A stretch of 64,000 nt of DNA from Onthophagus taurus (lineage: Eukaryota; Arthropoda; Insecta; Coleoptera; Scarabaeidae). The stretch's first letter is position 1. Each line of letters begins with the position of its first letter. The translations under genes and the position numbers were made by a program. The DNA is taken from positions 5,830,501 through 5,894,500 of the forward strand of contig NC_091975.1 in the NCBI RefSeq assembly GCF_036711975.1, written 5' to 3'. Shown in pieces: positions 36,230 to 48,200 of the stretch. The notes under the pieces are model-generated. The model saw only the letters and a program-made list of their open reading frames with translations, made no database searches and was not told the origin of the DNA.

Positions 36230-39200
36230 TGAACAAAAACTATTAAATAACTAATGATAATATAATTATGATAACTAAGATATTATTTATAGCACAGTCA
36301 AACCAGATTAAATTTCCTATAAAATGCTTCTTATTTCATTCTGACATCTTAATTATTTCTTGAGATACGATTCTTTTAATTCCTGTTATTAAATCTTCCA
36401 CAACTATTAAATATGCAACCTTAATCAAAATATCATAACTACCAGAATTATGATATCAAAAAAATTATTTATGGCAGCATAAAACTAGATTAAATTCCCT
36501 TTAAAATTCTTCTTATTTCATCACTATATCTCAATTATTTCTTGAGATACGATTCTTTTAATTCCTGTTATTACGACTTCCACAACTATTAAATATGCAA
36601 ACTTAATCAAAAAATCGTAACTAATACGATAATGTCAATTAAGATATTGTTTATGGCACAGTCAAACTAGATTAAATAACCTTTAAAATGCTTCTTATTT
36701 CATCTTCATATCTCAATTAGTTCTTGAGATACGATTCTTTTAATTCCTGGTATTAAATCTTCCACAACTATTAAATACGCAACCTTAATCAAAAAATCAT
36801 AACGACCAGAATTATGGTAGCTCAAAAATTATTTATGGCACCATAAAACTAGATTAAATTTCCTTTAATATGCTTCTTATTTCGTCTTAATATCTCAATT
36901 ATTTCCTGAGATACGGTTCTTTTAATTCTTGTTATTAAAAATTCCATAACTATTAAATTTGCAACCTGAATAAAAAAATCGTAATTACTACGATTATGAC
37001 AACTAAGTTATTATTTATGGCACAGTCAAACTAGATTAAATTTCGAATAAAATGATACTAATTTCATTCTGATATCTCAATTACTTCTTGAGATACGATT
37101 CTTTTAATTCCTGTTATTAAATCTTCCACAACTATTAAATAAGCAACCTTAATCAAAAAATCATAACTACCAGAATTATGATATCAAAAAAATTATTTAT
37201 GGCAGCATAAAACTAGATTAAATTCCCTTTAAAATTCTTCTTATTTCATCACTATATCTCAATTATTTCTTGAGATACGATTCTTTTAATTCCTGTTATT
37301 ACGACTTCCACAACTATTAAATATGCAAACTTAATCAAAAAATCGTAACTAATACGATAATGTCAATTAAGATATTGTTTATGGCACAGTCAAACTAGCT
37401 TAAATTTCCTATAAAATGCTTCTTATTTCATCTTGATATCTCAATTAGTTCTTGAGATACGATTCTTTTAATTCCTGGTATTAAATCTTCCACAACTATT
37501 AAATACGCAACCTTAATCAAAAAATCATAACGACCAGAATTATGGTAGCTCAAAAATGATTTAAGGCACCATAAAACTAGATTAAATTTACTTTAAAATG
37601 CTTCTTATTTCGTCTTAATATCTCAATTATTTCCTGAGATACGGTTCTTTTAATTTTTGTTATTAAAAAATTCCATAACTATTAAATTTGCAACCTGAAA
37701 AAAAATCGTAATCTACGATTATGACAACTAAGTTATTATTTATGGCACAGTCAAACTAGATTAAATTTCGAATAAAATGATACTAATTTCATTCTGATAT
37801 CTCAATTACTTCTTGAGATACGATTCTTTTAAATCCTGTTATTAAATCTTCCACAACTATTAAATATGCAACCTTAATCAAAATATCATAACTACCAGAA
37901 TTATGATATCTAAAAAATTATTTATGGCAGCATAAAACTAGATTAAATTTCCTATAAAATGCTTCTTATTTCATCTTGATATCTCAATTAATTCTTGAGA
38001 TACGATTCTTTTAATTCCTGGTATTAAATCTTCCACAACTATTAAATACGCAACCTTAATCAAAAAATCATAACGACCAGAATTATGGTAGCTCAAAAAT
38101 TATTTATGGCACCATAAAACTAGATTAAATTTCCTTTAAAATGCTTCTTATTTCGTCTTAATATCTCAATTATTTCCTGAGATACGGTTCTTTTAATTCT
38201 TGTTATTAAAACTTCCATAACTATTAAATTTGCAACCTGAATAAAAAAATCGTAATTACTACGATTATGACAACTAAGTTATTATTTATGGCACAGTCAA
38301 ACTAGATTAAATTTCGAATAAAATGATACTAATTTCATTCTGATATCTCAATTACTTCTTGAGATACGATTCTTTTAATTCCTGTTATTAAATCTTCCAC
38401 AACTATTAAATAAGCAACCTTAATCAAAAAATCATAACTACCAGAATTATGATATCAAAAAAATTATTTATGGCAGCATAAAACTAGATTAAATTCCCTT
38501 TAAAATTCTTCTTATTTCATCACTATATCTCAATTATTTCTTGAGATACGATTCTTTTAATTCCTGTTATTACGACTTCCACAACTATTAAATATGCAAA
38601 CTTAATCAAAAAATCGTAACTAATACGATAATGTCAATTAAGATATTGTTTATGGCACAGTCAAACTAGCTTAAATTTCCTATAAAATGCTTCTTATTTC
38701 ATCTTGATATCTCAATTAGTTCTTGAGATACGATTCTTTTAATTCCTGGTATTAAATCTTCCACAACTATTAAATACGCAACCTTAATCAAAAAATCATA
38801 ACGACCAGAATTATGGTAGCTCAAAAATTATTTACGGCACCATAAAACTAGATTAAATTTCCTTTAAAATGCTTCTTATTTCGACTTAATATCTCAATTA
38901 TTTCCTGAGATACGGTTCTTTTAATTCTTATTATTAAAACTTCCATAACTATTAAATTTGCAACCTGAATGAAAAAATCATAATTACTGCGATTATGACA
39001 ACTAAGTTATTATTTATGGCACAGTCAAACTAGATTAAATTTCGAATAAAATGATACTAATTTCATTCTGATATCTCAATTACTTCTTGAGATACGATTA
39101 TTTTAATTCCTGTTATTAAATCTTCCACAACTATTAAATATGCAACCTTAATCAAAATATCATAACTACCAGAATTATGATATCTAAAAAATTATTTATG

Positions 39201-41955
39201 GTAGCATAAAACTAGATTAAATTCCCTTTAAAATTCTTCTTATTTCATCACTATATCTCAATTATTTCTTGAGATACGATTCTTTTAATTCCTGTTATTA
39301 CGACTTCCACAACTATTAAATATGCAAACTTAATCAAAAAATCGTAACTAATACGATAATGTCAATTAAGATATTGTTTATGGCACAGTCAAACTAGATT
39401 AAATAACCTTTAAAGCCTTCTTATTTCATCTTGATACCTCAATTAGTTCTTGAGATACGATTCTTTTAATTCCTGGTATTAAATCTTCCACAACTATTAA
39501 ATACGCAACCTTAATCAAAAAATCACAACTACCAGAATTATGATATCTAAAAAATTATTTATGGCACCATAAAACTAGATTAAATTTCCTTTAAAATGCT
39601 TCTTATTTCGTCTTAATATCTCAATTATTTCCTGAGATACGGTTCTTTTAATTCTTGTTATTAAAACTTCCATAACTAACAAATTTGCAACCTGAATAAA
39701 AAATCGTAATTACTACGATTATGACAACTAAGTTATTATTTATGGCACAGTCAAACTAGATTAAATTTCGAATAAAATGATACTAATTTCATTCTGATAT
39801 CTCAATTACTTCTTGAGATACGATTCTTTTAATTCCTGTTATTAAATCTTCCACAACTATTAAATACGCAACCTTAATCAAAATATCATAACTACCAGAA
39901 TTATGATATCTAAAAAATTATTTATGGCAGCATAAAACTAGATTAAATTCCCTTTAAAATTCTTCTTATTTCATCACTATATCTCAATTATTTCTTGAGA
40001 TACGATTCTTTTAATTCCTGTTATTACGACTTCCACAACTATTAAATATGCAAACTTAATCAAAAAATCGTAACTAATACGATAATGTCAATTAAGATAT
40101 TGTTTATGGCACAGTCAAACTAGCTTAAATTTCCTATAAAATGCTTCTTATTTCATCTTGATATCTCAATTAGTTCTTGAGATACGATTCTTTTAATTCC
40201 TGGTATTAAATCTTCCACAACTATTAAATACGCAACCTTAATCAAAAAATCATAACGACCAGAATTATGGTAGCTCAAAAATGATTTAAGGCACCATAAA
40301 ACTAGATTAAATTTACTTTAAAATGCTTCTTATTTCGTCTTAATATCTCAATTATTTCCTGAGATACGGTTCTTTTAATTTTTGTTATTAAAAAATTCCA
40401 TAACTATTAAATTTGCAACCTGAAAAAAAAATCGTAATCTACGATTATGACAACTAAGTTATTATTTATGGCACAGTCAAACTAGATTAAATTTCGAATA
40501 AAATGATACTAATTTCATTCTGATATCTCAATTACTTCTTGAGATACGATTCTTTTAAATCCTGTTATTAAATCTTCCACAACTATTAAATATGCAACCT
40601 TAATCAAAATATCATAACTACCAGAATTATGATATCTAAAAAATTATTTATGGCAGCATAAAACTAGATTAAATTTCCTATAAAATGCTTCTTATTTCAT
40701 CTTGATATCTCAATTAATTCTTGAGATACGATTCTTTTAATTCCTGGTATTAAATCTTCCACAACTATTAAATACGCAACCTTAATCAAAAAATCATAAC
40801 GACCAGAATTATGGTAGCTCAAAAATTATTTATGGCACCATAAAACTAGATTAAATTTCCTTTAAAATGCTTCTTATTTCGTCTTAATATCTCAATTATT
40901 TCCTGAGATACGGTTCTTTTAATTCTTGTTATTAAAACTTCCATAACTATTAAATTTGCAACCTGAATAAAAAAATCGTAATTACTACGATTATGACAAC
41001 TAAGTTATTATTTATGGCACAGTCAAACTAGATTAAATTTCGAATAAAATGATACTAATTTCATTCTGATATCTCAATTACTTCTTGAGATACGATTCTT
41101 TTAATTCCTGGTATTAAATCATCCACAACCATTAAATACGCAACCTTAATCAAAAAATCATAACGACCAGAATTATGGTAGCTCAAAAATTATTTAAGGC
41201 ACCATAAAACTAGATCAAATTTCCTTTGAAATGCTTCTTATTTCATCACTATATCTCAATTATTTCTTGAGATACGATTCTTTTAATTCCTGTTATTACG
41301 ACTTCCACAACTATTAAATATGCAAACTTAATCAAAAAATCGTAACTAATACGATAATGTCAATTAAGATATTGTTTATGGCACAGTCAAACTAGATTAA
41401 ATAACCTTTAAAATGCTTCTTATTTCATCTTGATATCTCAATTATTTTTTGAGATACGATTCTTTTAATTCCTGGTATTAAATCATCCACAACCATTAAA
41501 TACGCAACCTTAATCAAAAAATCATAACGACCAGAATTATGGTAGCTCAAAAATTATTTAAGGCACCATAAAACTAGATCAAATTTCCTTTAAAATGCTT
41601 CTTATTTCATCTTAATATCTCAATTATTTCCTGAGATACCGTTCTTTTAATTCTTGTTATTAAAACTTCCATAACTATTAAATTTGCAACCTGAATAAAA
41701 AAATTATAATTACTACGATTATAACAACTAAGTTATTATTTATGGCACTTAAATTTCGAATAAAATGATACTAATTTCATTCTGATATCTCAATTACTTT
41801 TTGAGATACGATTCTTTTAATTCCTGTTATTAAATCTTCCACAACTATTAAATATGCAACCTTAATCAAAATATCATAACTACCAGAATTATGATATCTC
41901 AAAAATTATTTATGGCAGTTATGATGATATCTCAATTATTTAGTAAGATACGATT
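36230..41955. repeat. 182-bp satellite array with tetrameric (about 728-bp) higher-order structure
   Basis: About 31 monomers. The marker CTTTTAATTCCTG recurs at 36373, 36555, 36737, 36919, 37101, 37283, 37465 and 37647, every 182 bp. Four variants follow each other as A-B-C-D: A has CCAGAATTATGATATC, B has ATTACGACTTCC, C has TTCCTGGTATTAAATC and D has GATACGGTTC or TTGCAACCTGAA. The tetramer repeats through the array, with some three-monomer units in which A and B are fused (near 37826 and 40555). A larger segment starting near 37.1 kb recurs about 2725 bp downstream, for example the rare CAAAAATGATTTAAGGCACC at 37551 and 40276. Edge copies are diverged. No coding capacity. Confidence 0.95.
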
Positions 41956-42224
41956 TTTAGGAGATGGAAGGGAATCCAGAACTGATGCTTGGAAACATAC
42001 AAGAAAGAATGAAATTTGAATAATTAATAATCTTCCTCGTTTTATATCTTCCTTTTTATTTTAATTAACTTCCCATCAATATTATTATAATAGTGCGAAA
42101 CGATAAAGCTTTCTGACGCATTTCGAAATTCGAATGGTGGTGGGGAAAACGGTTTAAAACAAAGTCGCGAATTGCTCGCCCTGCAAGTTTGTGCTGAAAT
42201 CGTGCTGAAACTTGAGTGCTAAAC
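41956..42224 (+). other. Presumed promoter and 5' UTR of the convertase gene
   Basis: Only about 270 bp separate the satellite edge from the convertase start codon. Unless an upstream exon exists, the promoter must lie here or inside the satellite. No TATA box stands out. Confidence 0.35.
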
Positions 42225-45200
42225 ATGAATCTAAAATTGCTCCCGATTTTTTTAATAATTCTTATAGCAGTGGTTTTGATTCGGGGGAGGAGGGTACACG
42301 AAAATGAAATCGTTCTGAAAATTTTAGGTGGAGTTGAAGTCGCCAGGGTTATCGCTGAAGAGATGGGTTATGAATTTTCAGAAGCAGTAAGTGATTTTTT
42401 TGAGGTACCTTGATAGTTTATTTTTTGTGTTGCTTTTATGTTATGATAAAGCACTAGAACATATGTGGGGTAATAAAACTGAAAATCTATTAAAGCGTGT
42501 TGGGTGCGATAACAAAGAATCGAGAGGATTTATCACGTAATCTACCTAATCTACCTACGGCGGACTTTTATCACGTATTTCGATCACAAAAAATAATCAA
42601 CGCCAACTCTTTCGATTTTAGAAAATAATAATGAAAGGAAATCTCGTATTTGAGACGATCTAATCGATTTAATCTATTTTGCATTCTCAATTTATCTTAA
42701 TCGACTCTTGATTTGGTTTAATTTGATTTGTTTCTTGCATCCCAAGGAGATTTGGTTGATTTTTTTTATTGATTGAGTTGACTTTGACGTTTATTAGTTT
42801 GGACAAAGTAACTTTTAAGATAACCCATCAAGTGTTAAGATTATTAATAACTTCTGAATTATTCATGTTGATCTATTAAGAGAAATCGGGGTGGGTTGCT
42901 AAATTCGTCCTTGGACTGACTAAGTAAACAGATAGTTCAAGGATATTTTATCTAGTTTACTTATTTATTTAGTTTATCACTTTTTGCAATTTACAATTTT
43001 ATAAAGTTAATTTTTAATAATTTATTGAATTTTATCAGTTAAAAACTGAATGGGTTATTTTGAAACCTAAATAAGTAATCAACAAGTAGTAGCACGTGGT
43101 ATTAAATGCAACAAGTACTTTTCGGTCGTCGCGATGCTCCCTCGACGTCGTTGTTATCCTCGTCGACGTCGCGACGCCGTCGATCGATTCGCGGACGCCG
43201 GCCCAAAAGGTAGCGCGAAAAGCGACGCTTTCTACCAGGAGAACATAAACGTTGTTCTATATCTAACGGGCACGTGCCACACCCCTAAAAATAGATCACG
43301 CATATCGCACCACCCTCCCGAATTTAATTATAGATCGATTACGTCGGCGGTGACGCCGCTTTCAGTTAACGCAACGAATAAAGACCGAAAATGAAAGAGA
43401 GGGATACCCAGATGGGGGCCACACTATGTTATTCCACGTGTGGGGGACACAATTTGAACCATTTATACTTTATTTATTTTTTGATTAGGTTTTGGGATTC
43501 CCCGATACATACATATTTCTTCCATACGACGATGGAAGAATCTCTTATCAAAAAAGAGGCATGGATCTTTCAAAACGCTTAATAAACGACGATAGGGTAA
43601 CTTGGTTCGAGCACCAACAAGTTAAATCAAGACAAAAACGTGATTTCCTCCCCTTCAAAATCAAAAGAAACCCTCAAAAAAAATCGTTTATTTTTAACGA
43701 TGAGTTATGGGGGCAACAATGGTATCTTCAAGACACCAGGACGAGAATCGAACTTCCAAAACTCGACTTAAACGTCCTCCCAGTTTACAGAGAAGGAATA
43801 ACTGGAAAAGGAATAAGAATCAGTATTTTAGACGATGGCATCGAACACACCCATAAAGATCTCAAAGAAAATTACGTAAATTAATTCCAATCAAAATTTC
43901 TTCTGTTTAATTAATTTTTTTAGGATCCCGACATAAGTTTTGATTGCAACGAAGATGATAACGACCCGTTACCGCGTTATGATCCATCGAGACAAAATAG
44001 CCATGGTACAAGATGCGCCGGGGAGATTGCGATGATTGCTAATAATGGAAAATGTGGTGTTGGAGTCGCTTTTAACGCCAAAATCGGAGGGGTGAAGATT
44101 CTCGATGGGCTGGTTAACGATCGCATCGAAGGTACCGCTTTGGGATACGCCCAGCATCTCGTTGATATTTACAGTGCTTCCTGGGGACCGAACGATGATG
44201 GGAAAACCGTAGATGGTCCCGGAAGATTGGCCAAAGAAGCTATGGAAAGAGGAATTAGAGAGGTTAAAATTTATATTTTTTTAAACATTAAATCATTTTT
44301 TAATCCCAACTTTTTATCTGTTGTCACTGTTATTCTTATTTTATATACAAGCTGCTCTAAAATTCACCTTTCAAGCTTCTAAGACTTCTAAAATAATCAC
44401 GTTGAAGATAACCCATGCGCGTGTAATGGATATTACTCCCAGCAGCGTCTGAAATGTTCTGGTTGAACAAAAATTGTAGCTCGGAAACTAGCGTTTCTGG
44501 ACATGGGTTGCAAATAAACGTATTATCTACTCAATACCTTCTATAAGTCCTAGTTACCTTCTACAAATTGGTAAAGGGAATTTTAAAGCATACACACGTT
44601 TATCTTGTTATTCTACGGGCACTTTTCCTACTCATGTTCAACCTTCCATGTTATAGTAGAAGTAGTATAAAGTATGATGTCTTTACATCTGCGAGAGCCC
44701 TAATCTTTATTCCATATGAAGTAAAAAGATTGAGGAAGCTTAGTTTTGTTTACAAATGTCAATCTGAAATCCGAAACAATTATTTCAAGAAGAAATTAAG
44801 AAAGGAGAAAAGTGTCCAGTGTTGGTTACTCATTGCAAGGACAAGAGATTGGTGGGTATGATATCAACAATGCATAGACACCGAATGCTAGAAGCAACAA
44901 ATAGAAAAGAAAAAGAAGTAACAAAACCTCTCCTACAATAAATACATGTCCATACAACTCATCACCAAGGAAAACCATAAGATGGCACAGAAAAGTGTTG
45001 TTTTATCTTATAGATACTGCAATGTGGAATACTTATTACATATACGAAGGAAATATATTAAGAAGGAAAGAGATACAACCAAAATTGACCTTTTGAGGTT
45101 CAGAGAAAAAGTTATAAAGGATATGCTACAGCCCAACCCAACCCAACCATAGACCAACGATCAGAATTCCATTATCTGGAGACAGTTCCCTCCACACAAA

Positions 45201-48200
45201 AGTCGCCACTGTAGCAGAGGTGGAGTTTACAAGAAATTCAAATACAACTGCCCAATATGTCCAGAAAACACTGATTTATGTGTAGATCCATACTTAAGAA
45301 TCTGGCACAGTGCACAATAATTATGTTTTGTAATATTTTGGGGTAACCGTAGTATTCATTTCGGTTTGCATAGCACATTACGTTGTATTTAGGAAAAGAA
45401 AATAGAGACTTTGAAGAAATTCTTAAACTTAGAAATTCAAAGTCCAGTACCGACGACGTCCAGTAACTGGACTAGGTCTTTTTTTAGAAAAATTTGGCGA
45501 AAACGTCATATACAATAAACCAACATATAAATAACCCAAACGCATTGGATGCCGCAATTCCCAAATAACTAATAAATAATGACCATCTTCCAGTAGTTCT
45601 GCGACAACTGTATTCTCGAATGAGTTTGTCCAAGATCTTTGTTATATTCCAAGACATTCTTTGCATAGATGATAAATGAGATGGGGGGCCAACTTATATA
45701 GGGTGTCCAGTTAAGCGTACTGTATCTCAACAACGGTAAGGCCTAGAGGTTTGGGAAAAAAATCCTTATAAGCAAAGTGGGCAAGAGAAATAGCTGGAAA
45801 TTCGTTTGAAGTTCGTAATTCGACCGCTAGGGGGCGTAACTGCCATTGAGAAACATAAAATTCCCGCTATCTCAGAAAGTTAGACGATGAGCTATAACGT
45901 TGACAACATCATTTAGTAGCTTGGATAATACCGCATTGCTTTTGTTTTGCGATATTTCTCATATCTGTCATAATAAGGGAGGGGGAGACTAATGCGTTTT
46001 CAAATGTTTACATTTTAATATCTCCTGGACCATTCAACCGATTTGAATATTTTTGGTCTTGTTTGAAAGAGCATTTCATGCTCTTTTAAAAGATATTTTC
46101 AGTCAGACCGTCTGCTTTAAAACAACTGAGCTAGAGGACGTTATCTGCAGCGATTACATATTTTAGTGATTTTTGAAGAAAAGTTAAATAGAACGATACT
46201 ATTTACTTCACAGACCCTTAGTCACCTTAAAATTTGCTAAATTTAAGTGAAAACCGCATCTCGATATCGCCACCCGTTCTCGAGTTATAGAAGAAAATGT
46301 TAAAAACTCGAGTGCCATCAATCGGATCCAGTTACCTCATTGAGAAAACCAAATCACATAACCATGGTAACTGTAAACATGTCATTTACTAACGCAGAAG
46401 CGTGTGATAGAGCGTATGATGACTTATTTTCAATGTTTCGAATACGATGCAACTGCATGGCAAAAATGGGCAATGCAATTACGACAAAGAAAGACATTTT
46501 TCTCTAGAAGTGTTTTTAAGATTGACTTTGCGATTACGGAAAACTGGCAACGTGTAGCCCATTCAGACATCTCTATGAATTCGTAAATCACATTGGTGCG
46601 CAATGTAATCCCACATAATCTGAGAACTCCGAAAACAATTGTCCACAAGAGTTCTCAAGAGAATAATATCTCCACCACGTTGTTTTACATCAGGCCTTAA
46701 CAGATACCGATTATGATAACAGACTGAACTATTACCATTGACTTTTAAATATGATTTGTGCAAATCCAAACCTTTGGTCACAAATGCTATGGATGCATGA
46801 AGCATCTGTCCACAAGCTGATGTAAACTTGCATAATATGCATTCTTGGTTCGAGCAAAATCCACATTGCTTTCACCCCTTTATCTATTGGGTAGACTAAA
46901 CGAGACCTGAGTTTTCAAGAAAAACCAATAAACAAGGAAAATATGACAAAACACTAAATACCAGTAAAAACGTGTCCAGGGCCGAGACTTAAGCAGCACT
47001 TTTTTTCGTCGAAACTAGATTAAATAAATGCATCGAGGTTTATGGAAGGCATTTCGCTCATTAGTGAGTTATTTTTGCCAAAAATTTAAGTTATTCTAAG
47101 TGTGTTGGTTTATTTTGTTTTATTATAATTATCATTGTTAATGTTTCATTGATCCGTTGGCTTTTCAACATGCCTCAAAAGTTTTAGTTTTAGTTTTGAA
47201 GCAGTTCTAAGCTTGGATCTTGAAGCTTGGAGCTTAACGGGACACTCTGTATATAAAAGATATAAGATATACAGGGTGATTTATAACATACGGAGCAGAC
47301 TAAAAGGGTAGGTACTAGGAGCCAAATTGAAGATATTTTTCTAATAAAATTTTGACCACAACTCAATAATCACAAAGATATAGAACGTTAAAGTTGAAGT
47401 AATGGCCGAGCATTTCTTACCATATACGGTATTACACTACGCTTAAATTCAAACTGCGAATATTTCGGGGTTACTTAAACAATGCATAATTAATAAAAAT
47501 AATAAAATCTTTATAACATAGCAGTTACGGCTATTTAAAAATTTGTTAAAACGCTCAAACGGTGGTGTTTGTTTATTGAGAACCGCTGATACCATGTTTT
47601 TATTGCTGCCAATCCAGTTGATTTGGTTACTTAGCAACGGACAAGTATTTTAATTATTCTTTACTGAATATCAGCGGTTCTCAAAAATGGACGTTATAGT
47701 TATTTATATTACAAGTGTCGAGTCGTGTAATCACACGAGTACTGTAATTATGTTCTAGCCCACGTGTGATATACAGCATTTTATCTACGACTGCTAAAAA
47801 TTACTAAAAAATCAATTTTTTTAGAAAAGTCTATTTGACATTTATAAAAATATTTTGAAATGATTGTTGACAATTTTGAATTGTCAGTTTTAACAACATG
47901 TTTATTCATCTGGAATAAGTGTTTGGAAATGTAAAAACATAACAATTAATGTTTATAATAAATAGTATTGTTTCTCTGTAAGTAGATAGCACTTTTTCTT
48001 TTGTATTGTTGCTCGTTTCAATAAATTAAGTCTGTTCTGATTAGGCTAAAAATGCGTTACGTAATGAAACCAGTGCGGTAATGAACTTCATTACGTAACT
48101 CAAATCACCTCAAATGAGTGCGGTAATGATGACTTATCCAAGTAGTCGTAGATAAAATTATTTAAAAAATTAACATGCGATATCTATGTAACTATTAAGT

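Noticed and set aside
36230-41955. CRISPR-like regular repeats
   Set aside because: The repeats are 182-bp monomers without distinct unique spacers, in a eukaryotic intron-rich context; this is satellite DNA.
43134-43394. 86-codon plus frame in convertase intron 1
   Set aside because: Driven by the CpG-dense patch; no similarity to a convertase prodomain, and exons 1 and 2 join in phase without it.
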